Assembly: GCA_964471325.1 (NCBI GenBank)
Contig: CAYYFL010000023.1
Coordinates: 1-17,102, forward strand
DNA: 17,102 nt
From: Velamenicoccus sp964471325
Lineage (GTDB): Bacteria; Omnitrophota; Gorgyraeia; Velamenicoccales; Velamenicoccaceae
Direction: 5' to 3'
The notes beneath the pieces were generated by a model. The model had not been told where the DNA came from, did not search any database, and saw only the letters and a list, made by a program, of their open reading frames with translations. Positions 1 through 6,013 of this stretch are shown here, piece after piece. The translations under genes and the position numbers were made by a program. Every line of letters starts with the position of its first letter. The stretch's first letter is position 1.

Positions 1-10
1 GCTCACATAC

Positions 11-54
11 CCCGCGCTTATTCGGAATGGCGCGGGTATGCCGCTTTCTGCGGC
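11..54. repeat. Two-hairpin repeat element, solo copy
   Basis: Two adjacent hairpins. The first has 7-bp arms CCCGCGC (11-17) and GCGCGGG (30-36) around the loop TTATTCGGAATG. The second has arms GCCGC (40-44) and GCGGC (50-54) around TTTCT. The same two modules, with other arm sequences but nearly the same loops, recur in the array at 5015-5320, closest at 5102-5142. It lies directly beside the terminator at 54-91. I do not recognise the family. Confidence 0.7.
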
Positions 55-91
55 AAAAAAAGAGGCATTCTCCGACGGAGAATGCCTCTTT
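54..91 (-). terminator. Strong intrinsic terminator, minus strand
   Basis: A perfect 15-bp stem (59-73 with 77-91) closes a 3-nt loop. Read on the minus strand it is followed by a run of seven T from the A tract at 54-60. It lies about 125 nt beyond the ABC-F stop codon, so it could end the protease/ABC-F transcript, but it also lies only about 30 nt downstream of the start point predicted for the promoter at 126-153. It may therefore end a short RNA or act as a leader terminator for a gene left of the window. Confidence 0.85.
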
Positions 92-125
92 GCAACTTGA
101 CACACACACTGTGCCTTACGACATA

Positions 126-153
126 ACTATAGCATACAAAAAAGGAATGTCAA
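126..153 (-). promoter_or_regulatory. Sigma-70-type promoter, minus strand
   Basis: On the minus strand a perfect -35 TTGACA (148-153) stands 16 nt from TATAGT (126-131), which matches the -10 consensus at five of six positions. Transcription would start near 119 and run left. No open frame starts before the terminator at 54-91. The site lies downstream of the ABC-F gene, so it is not that gene's promoter. Confidence 0.6.
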
Positions 154-217
154 GAGGTCAAACAAAAAATAATCTAAAAATTCCCGCCCCTTAGAAAACG
201 CAGTCCTCCGGCAGGGT

Positions 218-2140
218 TCACTCAAGCTTCTTTTCCAGCTTTGCAATCTCGGCATCGATCGAGCGGCATCGCGATTCAATCTCTTTGAGACGCTGGCCGT
301 AATCCCTGGCCTTGGCCTGGTTGGCATATGTCCTCGGATCGGCCAGTGCGCGCGCCTTGGCATAGCTCTCCAACTCAAGCTCCTCTCTTTCTTTCTTGAG
401 TCTCTGTATCTCGCTGCCTATGGCCGTGTTATGCGCTTTGCGCCTGCGCTCTTCTTCTTTCTTCTGCTTCTCCTCCTGCCGGACCCTGTCACGCTCCATC
501 TGCAGACGCGTTTTCTCTCCTCCGGACCTGAGTTTCTTCGGCTTAAACTCCGTCAGACCCTGCTCGCGTTTTTCCAGATAATAGTCAAAATTACCAAAAA
601 ACTTGCGCACACCGCCGTCTTTTACCTCATAAACGACATTGGCCACCGATCTGACAAAATGGATATCGTGGCTGATGAATACCAGCGTCCCCTCATAATG
701 CTCAAGCGCCCGGATGAGCGCATCCACGGCATCCACATCCAGGTGCGTCGTCGGCTCGTCCAGAAAAAGACAGTTGGGCGGATGAATGAGAAATTTTGCC
801 AAGTTCAAACGGCTCTTTTCTCCTCCTGACAAAACACTCACCTTTTTATCGACGTCCTCACCTGAAAAAAGGAACGCCCCCAGGATCGTACGAAGCGCCT
901 CCTGGGACATGGTGCCAGGCGCGGCATTATACGCTTCCTCAAGCACGGTATTCTCAGGGTTAAGGGTATCCAGGCGCGTCTGCGAAAAATAGCCTATATC
1001 GACGTTATAGCCGACCTGGCGGCTTCCGGCATCAAAGGGGATGACCCCGGCCAGGATCTTCAAAAGAGTCGATTTCCCGGCGCCGTTCTCCCCAGCAAGG
1101 ACGGCCTTCTCCCCGCGCTCGATCTCAAAATCGAGGTCCTGATATACGCGGATATCCCCGTAGGATTTGGCGATATTTTCCAGCTTGAGCACACGGTGGC
1201 CGCTCGGCCGGGTGCGCGGGAAATGGAAGGTACGGATGCTCTCGCGCACATCCGGCGGCAGAGCGATCTCCTCCATCCTCTCGATGGCCTTGCGTTTATT
1301 GCGCACAGCCGCGGCTTTGTTGGGCTGTGCATGGAAACGCGTGATGAACCGGTCCAATTGCCTGCGCTTCTTCTCCTGCTGCTCAAAACGCCTCGCCATG
1401 GTCAGGCGCTGCTCTTCGCGCAATTGTTCGTAGTGCTCGTAACTGCCGGTGACTTTTGTGATCTGGCCATGCTCAAGCACGAGCGTATAATTCGTCACTT
1501 CCTTCAAAAACGACTTGTCATGGGAAATCATCAAAAACGTCCCGTTGTAGCCGGCCAGATAACTCTTCAGCCACAGGGCCGCGTTCAAATCCAGATAATT
1601 GGTCGGCTCATCCAAAAGCAGAATATCGTAAGGCAGGACGAGAAGCTTGGCCAAAAGCACGCGCATCTGCCAGCCGCCGCTCATCTGCATGATCGGCCGG
1701 TTGAAATCCCTTTCTTTAAATCCCAGGCCCATAAGCACTTTTTCGGCCTTGTGCTCCAATTCAAAATATCCGAGGATGTCGAGCTCGTGGAGGATCTCTC
1801 CGTAGCGGAAAGATGCGGCCTGGTCCGCCCGCTCCAGGTCTTCTTTTTCCTTCAGCAGCTTCAGGATCCCCTCGTCGCCGCGCGTCAACTCATCCAGGAC
1901 CGTGCGCTCGGAATGAAAACTCGACTCCTGCGGCAAGTAGCCCATGCGGACGCCTTTCTGCGTCTGGATCGCCCCGGCAGACGGCTCCGCGTCGCCCAGA
2001 AGCAGATGAAAAAAAGTGCTCTTGCCGGCGCCGTTAGGGCCGACCATGCCGATCTTCTCACCGCGGTTGATATTAAGCGAGATGCCTTCGAAAAGGGTCT
2101 TCTTGCCGTAAGTTTTGGAGAGATTGTTGATAAAAATCAT
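218..2140 (-). CDS. ABC-F family ATPase (ribosome-associated type)
   Basis: A 640-aa soluble protein with two ATP-binding cassettes and no membrane segment, the layout of ABC-F proteins, which bind the ribosomal E site and relieve stalled or antibiotic-blocked translation. Cassette 1: Walker A GPNGAGKST (34-42), signature SGGWQ (154-158), Walker B ILLLDEPT (173-180). A charged helical linker (about 236-300) follows. Cassette 2: Walker A GENGAGKST (350-358), signature SGGEK (438-442), Walker B FLDEPT (459-464). Residues 540-640 are strongly charged and probably a coiled coil, as in Uup/YheS-like members. Both cassettes look intact. The start lies 9 nt after the stop codon of the HtpX-like protease, with only a weak ribosome site, so the two are probably co-transcribed and perhaps translationally coupled. 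Which ABC-F subgroup it belongs to, and whether it gives drug resistance, cannot be told from sequence. Confidence 0.95.
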   Translation of the reverse strand: MIFINNLSKTYGKKTLFEGISLNINRGEKIGMVGPNGAGKSTFFHLLLGDAEPSAGAIQTQKGVRMGYLPQESSFHSERTVLDELTRGDEGILKLLKEKEDLERADQAASFRYGEILHELDILGYFELEHKAEKVLMGLGFKERDFNRPIMQMSGGWQMRVLLAKLLVLPYDILLLDEPTNYLDLNAALWLKSYLAGYNGTFLMISHDKSFLKEVTNYTLVLEHGQITKVTGSYEHYEQLREEQRLTMARRFEQQEKKRRQLDRFITRFHAQPNKAAAVRNKRKAIERMEEIALPPDVRESIRTFHFPRTRPSGHRVLKLENIAKSYGDIRVYQDLDFEIERGEKAVLAGENGAGKSTLLKILAGVIPFDAGSRQVGYNVDIGYFSQTRLDTLNPENTVLEEAYNAAPGTMSQEALRTILGAFLFSGEDVDKKVSVLSGGEKSRLNLAKFLIHPPNCLFLDEPTTHLDVDAVDALIRALEHYEGTLVFISHDIHFVRSVANVVYEVKDGGVRKFFGNFDYYLEKREQGLTEFKPKKLRSGGEKTRLQMERDRVRQEEKQKKEEERRRKAHNTAIGSEIQRLKKEREELELESYAKARALADPRTYANQAKARDYGQRLKEIESRCRSIDAEIAKLEKKLE

Positions 2141-2149
2141 ACGGGCAGC

Positions 2150-3118
2150 CTACATGTTCCTATAGCCGGACAACGCCTTGATCCGTTTAAGCATATTGGG
2201 ATGGGTGCTCATGAGCTCCATGAGCTTGTCGCCTGTCGTCAGGCGGACCGCTTTTCTGCGGATGGCGTCCAACTCGTCCGAATCGATCGTGCCCGAATGG
2301 TCCACGTCGATCTGACGAAGCTCGCGGATTTCCCTTGAGGCGCAGGAAGGATCGTTGAGGAAAAAAGCCTTCAAGCCCTCGACATCCCTCACCGCCTCCT
2401 TATCCAGACGCGCGGAACCATATACCAGCTTATAGAGGGCGCTGGCAAGTCTTTCCGGAGGATTCCCGAGAGACACAGATCCTTTGTCTGCAAAATATTC
2501 CCGGATACGCGACGCGTAAAGGACAAGGAGGTTCGTCACAAAATAAAACAAGAGAGCCGCCAGACCGACCAGGGCCGTATTAGCGCCTGAATTATCCCGC
2601 CGGCGGCCGCCGCCCCAGAAAAGAAAATACCACGCGATACGGTAAAGGACCATCGGGACCACGGACAAGACGGTGATGGTCAAAACGTCGCGGTTCCTGA
2701 CATGGCTCAGCTCATGGCCGAGCACCGCGCGCAACTCTTCTTTGTTCAGTAATCTCAAAATGCCGTCCGTCACACAGACGCGGCTGTCGGACATCCACCG
2801 GCCGAAGGCAAAGGCGTTCGGCAGCCCCACGTGCGCGATGCCGATTTTCGGCTTGGGGATGCCTGCCCGGCGCGCCAGCTCTTCAACCATCTCATGCAGC
2901 TCCGGATAACGGGTGCGGTCCACATACTCGATATGCATGGACCACTCGACCAGCTTCGGCCCCACCATATACTGGATCGCCATCAACACGAAGGCGACGC
3001 CGAGATAGAAATAAAAATTATCCATCCCCATGCTCGTGCCGATGACGGTCACGATCATGTAGACGACGCCGAAAAGGGCTGCGAGCAAAAGATACATTCT
3101 CATTTTTAAGCTAAACAT
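2150..3118 (-). CDS. htpX: HtpX-like M48 zinc metalloprotease with EF-hand loop
   Basis: A 322-aa integral membrane protease of the HtpX type, a family that degrades damaged inner-membrane proteins. Two N-terminal membrane segments (about 8-30 and 35-53) precede the catalytic motif HELSH (135-139, zinc ligands His135 and His139). Further membrane segments lie near 145-168 and 181-202, then EYFAD (207-211) with Glu207 as probable third ligand. The C-terminal part holds a canonical EF-hand loop at 271-282: Asp271, Asp273, Ser275, Thr277, Asp279, Glu282. I start it at 3118 because AAGGAGGTG lies just upstream; an in-frame ATG at 3142 would add eight residues and put that ribosome site inside the gene. 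It leads a two-gene unit with the ABC-F ATPase, from the promoter at 3271-3298 and a leader of about 145 nt. Confidence 0.93.
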   Translation of the reverse strand: MFSLKMRMYLLLAALFGVVYMIVTVIGTSMGMDNFYFYLGVAFVLMAIQYMVGPKLVEWSMHIEYVDRTRYPELHEMVEELARRAGIPKPKIGIAHVGLPNAFAFGRWMSDSRVCVTDGILRLLNKEELRAVLGHELSHVRNRDVLTITVLSVVPMVLYRIAWYFLFWGGGRRRDNSGANTALVGLAALLFYFVTNLLVLYASRIREYFADKGSVSLGNPPERLASALYKLVYGSARLDKEAVRDVEGLKAFFLNDPSCASREIRELRQIDVDHSGTIDSDELDAIRRKAVRLTTGDKLMELMSTHPNMLKRIKALSGYRNM

Positions 3119-3134
3119 GGCACCTCCTTGAATT

Positions 3135-3245
3135 AATGTCAAATTCCTAATGCCGAATGTCTAATAAATGTCTAATTTTCCAATATCGCAAAAAATCTTT
3201 GGTCATTGAACATTGAAATTTTATTCGTCATTAGGATTTAGAAGT
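3135..3245. repeat. Long imperfect inverted repeat in the protease leader
   Basis: AT-rich DNA between the protease promoter and its start codon. The arm at 3142-3158 is the reverse complement of 3223-3239 at 15 of 17 positions. Inside, 3167-3176 pairs with 3205-3214 at 8 of 10, and CCAA (3180-3183) with TTGG (3199-3202). The direct motif AATGTCTAAT also occurs twice, at 3156-3165 and 3167-3176. The segment can fold into one long interrupted hairpin, either a small palindromic element or a structured 5' UTR. Confidence 0.55.
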
Positions 3246-3270
3246 TAAACATTTCGTCCTGTGACCGTCT

Positions 3271-3298
3271 ATTATACCATCCACCTTTATATTGACAA
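3271..3298 (-). promoter_or_regulatory. Promoter for protease/ABC-F unit
   Basis: On the minus strand TTGTCA (3293-3298, five of six matches) is followed after 16 nt by a perfect TATAAT (3271-3276). The start point would be near 3264, giving the protease a leader of about 145 nt. Its -35 box overlaps that of the opposite promoter at 3292-3297. Confidence 0.6.
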
Positions 3299-3320
3299 TC
3301 CCCCCACCCATGGCTAATAT
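3292..3320 (+). promoter_or_regulatory. Promoter for hemerythrin/DedA unit
   Basis: A perfect TTGACA (3292-3297), a 17-nt spacer, then TAATAT (3315-3320). The start point would be near 3327, about 24 nt before the ATG. The hexamers and spacing equal those of the ArsR promoter at 11460-11488. Confidence 0.65.
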
Positions 3321-3350
3321 AACACCGGAGAGAGAGAAAGGAAATAATCT

Positions 3351-3890
3351 ATGCTGCCCGCCGGTCCATTGATGATAGAACACAGGCTGATCGAAAAAAT
3401 GATCGCCATCCTGAAATCAGGCCTTGCCGAGATCGAAGCCAAAAAGACGTTTAATCCGTCCTTCATCGAAAAGGCCGTCGATTTCTTCAAGACCTATGCA
3501 GACCGCACCCACCACGGCAAGGAAGAAAACATCCTTTTCAAGGCGTTGGCCGAAAAGAAAATGAATGCCGAACACAAGGCCATCCTCGACGAGCTCATCC
3601 GGGAACACGTTTTCGCGCGCCAAAAAGTCAAAGACCTCCAGGAAGCGGCCCAGAGATTTTCAAAACAACCGGGCGCCCTCAAAGACGTCACCGATAATAT
3701 CCGGACGTTGACGGCGTTTTATCCGCCCCACATTCAAAAAGAAGACAAGCGGTTCTTTCTTCCCGTCATGAATTACTTCTCCGATGCGGAGAAAAACAAG
3801 ATGCTTGAAGACTTCAAGACATTCGACCGCAGCATGATCCACGAAAAATACGCGCAGGTCGTCGAAAACTTCCCAGAAGCCGCTTTATGA
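3351..3890 (+). CDS. Hemerythrin (HHE) domain protein
   Basis: A 179-aa soluble, mostly helical protein with the ligand pattern of bacterial hemerythrin-like domains, which bind a di-iron centre and sense or bind oxygen or nitric oxide. Likely iron ligands are His11, His54 or His55 with Glu58/Glu59 in the motif HHGKEEN (54-60), His86 (REH), and His127 with Glu131 (PHIQKE). A ribosome site AAAGGA lies 8 nt before the ATG. An in-frame ATG at codon 8 is the alternative start and would leave His11 very near the N-terminus. The gene has its own promoter and its stop codon overlaps the next start (ATGA), so it is translated together with the DedA-like protein. A role in oxygen, NO or iron stress is plausible beside the nearby superoxide reductase, but that is inference. 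Confidence 0.88.
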   Translation: MLPAGPLMIEHRLIEKMIAILKSGLAEIEAKKTFNPSFIEKAVDFFKTYADRTHHGKEENILFKALAEKKMNAEHKAILDELIREHVFARQKVKDLQEAAQRFSKQPGALKDVTDNIRTLTAFYPPHIQKEDKRFFLPVMNYFSDAEKNKMLEDFKTFDRSMIHEKYAQVVENFPEAAL

Positions 3891-4522
3891 CCCAGCATGC
3901 CCGCGCCGCCCTTATCTCAGCCCTGAACCCCCTGTCATGGATCCGCAAGTCCTACGACTGGACCGTGCATTGGGCCCGCACCCCCAAGGCGCCAGCCGCT
4001 CTTTTCGGCATCGCTTTTATGGAAAGCTCCTTTTTTCCCATTCCGCCGGATGTCTTGCTGATCGCCATGGTCGTGGCCGACCGCAAGAAGTGGCTGCGGG
4101 ACGCTTCGATTTGCACCGTGGGGTCTGTGTGCGGCGCGTTGCTGGGATATTTTATCGGCTGGGGGCTCTATGAAACCGCGGGCAAGTGGATCGTGGCCAC
4201 CTACCACCTGGAGGCCGCCGTTGATTTCATCGGCGTTCAGTTCAGCAAAAATGCCTTTCTGGCCATCTTTGCCGCGGCCTTCACGCCTATTCCCTACAAG
4301 GCCTTTACGATCTCCGCAGGCCTCTTTTGCATCCCTCTGTTGACGCTTGTCGCCGCTTCGATCGTCGGCCGGGCGGGCAGGTTTTTTCTGGTCGCGGCTG
4401 CCCTGCGCGTCTTCGGCAAGAAGATAGCCGACTCTATTGAAAAATATTTCAACATCTTCTCCGTTATCTTTATCCTCCTCGTCATTGCCGGCGTCATGGC
4501 CATCAAATACGGCTCCCGTTGA
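3887..4522 (+). CDS. DedA/VTT-domain membrane protein (YqaA-like)
   Basis: A 211-aa inner-membrane protein of the DedA/VTT superfamily, whose studied members move lipid carriers such as undecaprenyl phosphate or phosphatidylethanolamine across membranes. The first re-entrant segment carries Glu46 and the FFPIPPD motif (49-55), the second the FTPIPYK motif (132-138), followed by Arg162 and Arg165 in a glycine-rich turn. Further membrane spans lie near 77-95, 145-172 and 188-206. Length fits the short YqaA-type subgroup. It overlaps the hemerythrin gene by ATGA and ends at a bidirectional terminator, so the two form a closed transcription unit. The substrate is unknown. Confidence 0.9.
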   Translation: MTQHARAALISALNPLSWIRKSYDWTVHWARTPKAPAALFGIAFMESSFFPIPPDVLLIAMVVADRKKWLRDASICTVGSVCGALLGYFIGWGLYETAGKWIVATYHLEAAVDFIGVQFSKNAFLAIFAAAFTPIPYKAFTISAGLFCIPLLTLVAASIVGRAGRFFLVAAALRVFGKKIADSIEKYFNIFSVIFILLVIAGVMAIKYGSR

Positions 4523-4536
4523 CCCTCTCCGGCAGC

Positions 4537-4570
4537 AAAAAGGCCGCCGTTTGACCGGCGGCCTTTGTTT
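4537..4570. terminator. Bidirectional intrinsic terminator
   Basis: An 11-bp GC-rich stem (4539-4549 with 4556-4566) closes a 6-nt loop. It is followed by TTTGTTT on the plus strand and by a T5 run on the minus strand. It sits between the convergent DedA-like gene and the superoxide reductase gene and can end both. Confidence 0.88.
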
Positions 4571-4590
4571 CGTCCGCTATAAAAAATCAA

Positions 4591-4983
4591 CTAAACAATA
4601 TTCAAATCCCTGGAATCCTCCCACAGGCCGTGGATATTGCAGTAAGACGAGGCCAGGATCTTTCCTGGCTTGTCCGTCTTAAAAACGACGACCCCTTCCG
4701 GATGCGAATAAACAGTACTCTTGTCCGGCCCTTCAATCGAAGCGCCGTGCGCCGCAAACTCAAGATGCCCCAGCTGATACGGGAATTTCTCTCCCGAAGG
4801 GTGAAAATACACGTCGATCCAGCAGATATGGTGTTCCGTCTTGTTGGGATGCGGGATTTCTTTGCCGACGCTCACTGTCACGCGGACGTTCTCGCCCTTT
4901 TTCGCCTGAGCAGGGGCTTCGATCACGGGAACATGCTTTTCTTTCTTCCAGTCTGCGCTTTGAAACAGGTCTTTAATGGCCAT
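4591..4983 (-). CDS. Superoxide reductase, one-iron (neelaredoxin) type
   Basis: A 130-aa cytoplasmic protein that should reduce superoxide to hydrogen peroxide without making oxygen, the usual defence of anaerobes. The iron ligands of the family are all visible: His17 in EKHVP (15-19), His45 in IPHPNK, His51 in TEHH, and Cys115 plus His118 in YCNIHG (114-119). Glu15 and Lys16 match the catalytic loop residues. There is no N-terminal desulforedoxin-type four-cysteine domain, so this is the one-iron class II form. AAGGAG lies 5 nt before the ATG. Its transcript ends at the bidirectional terminator. Its 5' flank is the hairpin array at 5015-5320, and I see no clear promoter there, so it may be read through from the cytosine deaminase operon or have a promoter I cannot recognise. 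Confidence 0.93.
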   Translation of the reverse strand: MAIKDLFQSADWKKEKHVPVIEAPAQAKKGENVRVTVSVGKEIPHPNKTEHHICWIDVYFHPSGEKFPYQLGHLEFAAHGASIEGPDKSTVYSHPEGVVVFKTDKPGKILASSYCNIHGLWEDSRDLNIV

Positions 4984-5014
4984 AAGAACTCCTTAATTTC
5001 GCCTCTGGTGAGAT

Positions 5015-5320
5015 TAGACCCTTCGCTTATCGGAATTGCGAAGGTCTACCCTTCCTGGGTTAGACCCTTCGTTTATTCGGTATTACCTGGCTCAATCGCA
5101 CCCCGCCATATCGGAATGGCGGGTACGCCGCCTTCTGCGGCGGATGAGCCGCACCTTGTTTCATCGGTCTAGCAAGTGTGTCGCTTTCTGCGGCATGCGA
5201 AGGCCTACCCTTCCTGGGTTAGGCCCTCCGCTTATTTGGTATTGCGAAGGCCTACCCTTCCTGGGTTAGGCCCTCCGCTATGTGGAATGCGGAGGCCTAC
5301 CCCCTTGTGGGGTTAACTCC
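5015..5320. repeat. Array of alternating hairpins with conserved loops
   Basis: This fills most of the 396-nt gap between the cytosine deaminase and superoxide reductase genes. Two hairpin types alternate. Type 1 has loops like TTATTCGGAATT with arms CTTCGC/GCGAAG (5021-5026, 5038-5043), CCCGCCA/TGGCGGG (5102-5108, 5117-5123), CTCCGC/GCGAAG with one mismatch (5226-5231, 5244-5249) and CTCCGC/GCGGAG (5273-5278, 5289-5294), plus a decayed copy near 5067-5090. Type 2 has loops TTCCT, CTTCT or CTTGT, with stems at 5043-5066, 5126-5142, 5202-5225, 5249-5272 and 5299-5314. Two near-identical 47-nt units lie at 5197-5243 and 5244-5290. There is no open frame and there are no unique spacers, so it is not a CRISPR array. 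A relative lies at 11-54. Confidence 0.85.
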
Positions 5321-5379
5321 ATGCCTGCCCCCCGGTTCTGAACAGCTGCTGGTTCGGAGCCGTATGCGGAGCAAAAAAT

Positions 5380-5811
5380 CTATTTGCCGATATCCTCGTT
5401 CCAGAGGTTCGGGTGCTTGCGGATAAAATCCTCCATCAGCTCCCGGCACTCTTTCAAATCAAGGTCCGTCACGCTGACGCCGTGCTGCTGCATAAAATCC
5501 CTCGCCCCGGTAAAGGTGCGGGATTCGCCGGCAACGACCTTCTTGATGCCGAACTGCACGACGGCCCCGGCGCACAAGTAACATGGCATCAAGGTCGAAT
5601 ACAGGACGGTGCCTTCATAGGACCCGATCCTGCCTGCCCGCTGGAGACAATCGATCTCGGCGTGAAAAATCGGGCTGCCCTGCTGGACCCTACGGTTATG
5701 TCCCCGACCGATCACCTCGCCCGCCTTCACAAGGACAGAACCTATCGGGATGCCGCCTTCCTTGAGACCTTGCATCGCCTCATCGAAAGCAACCTGCATG
5801 AATCCATCCAT
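5380..5811 (-). CDS. Cytosine deaminase, yeast Fcy1-like
   Basis: A 143-aa zinc-dependent deaminase of the CMP/dCMP fold, most like yeast cytosine deaminase, which converts cytosine to uracil for pyrimidine salvage. The zinc site is HAE (His50, proton-shuttle Glu52) with PCYLC (Cys77 and Cys80). The substrate-binding Asn39 in GHN and the C-terminal EDIG motif with Asp140, typical of the yeast enzyme, are both kept, and total length is close to the yeast protein. This C-terminus argues against tRNA adenosine deaminase or guanine deaminase. The start lies 6 nt after the stop codon of the 54-aa gene and has no clear ribosome site, so translation is probably coupled; Met5 at 5799 is an alternative. 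It is the last evident gene of the operon that begins with the ArsR-type repressor, an unusual place for a salvage enzyme. Confidence 0.9.
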   Translation of the reverse strand: MDGFMQVAFDEAMQGLKEGGIPIGSVLVKAGEVIGRGHNRRVQQGSPIFHAEIDCLQRAGRIGSYEGTVLYSTLMPCYLCAGAVVQFGIKKVVAGESRTFTGARDFMQQHGVSVTDLDLKECRELMEDFIRKHPNLWNEDIGK

Positions 5812-5817
5812 AAACGG

Positions 5818-5982
5818 CTATGCGCTGGGCTTGTTGTTGTCTTCAACGAACTTTTTGATATCTTCAATGTGCTCAAGGATCAACTTAGCCTTGCTCAACC
5901 CGAAAGAAAACGGATATCTTTCATCTTCGCTCCTTTTCAGGATAAGAACAGGCTTACCTCGGAATTCTCCTCTTTCAACCAC
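5818..5982 (-). CDS. Small 54-aa protein of unknown function
   Basis: I do not recognise a named family. The frame is open further upstream, but I start it at the GTG at 5982 because AAAGGAGG lies just 5 nt before it, the best ribosome site in the neighbourhood. The in-frame ATG at 6033 would overlap the preceding gene by 20 nt and is less likely. The protein has a short charged N-terminus, a segment GKPVLILKR that looks like a beta strand, FSFGLSKAKLILE, which looks like a turn into an amphipathic helix, and an acidic end. There is no signal peptide or membrane segment, so it should be cytoplasmic. It sits 31 nt after the preceding gene and 6 nt before the deaminase, clearly within the operon. 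Confidence 0.65.
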   Translation of the reverse strand: MVERGEFRGKPVLILKRSEDERYPFSFGLSKAKLILEHIEDIKKFVEDNNKPSA

Positions 5983-6013
5983 ACGAACCTCCTTTGTTTT
6001 CGTCACGCAAACT

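Noticed and set aside
97..125. Plus-strand promoter beginning with TTGACA at 97
   Set aside because: There is no acceptable -10 box at 15-19 nt and no plus-strand gene downstream.
1196..2338. 380-codon plus-strand open frame
   Set aside because: It is antisense to the ABC-F and protease genes, has no family motifs and is explained by the codon bias of the real genes.
5015..5320. CRISPR array
   Set aside because: Repeat units abut or alternate with related hairpins; there are no unique spacers of even length and no cas genes.
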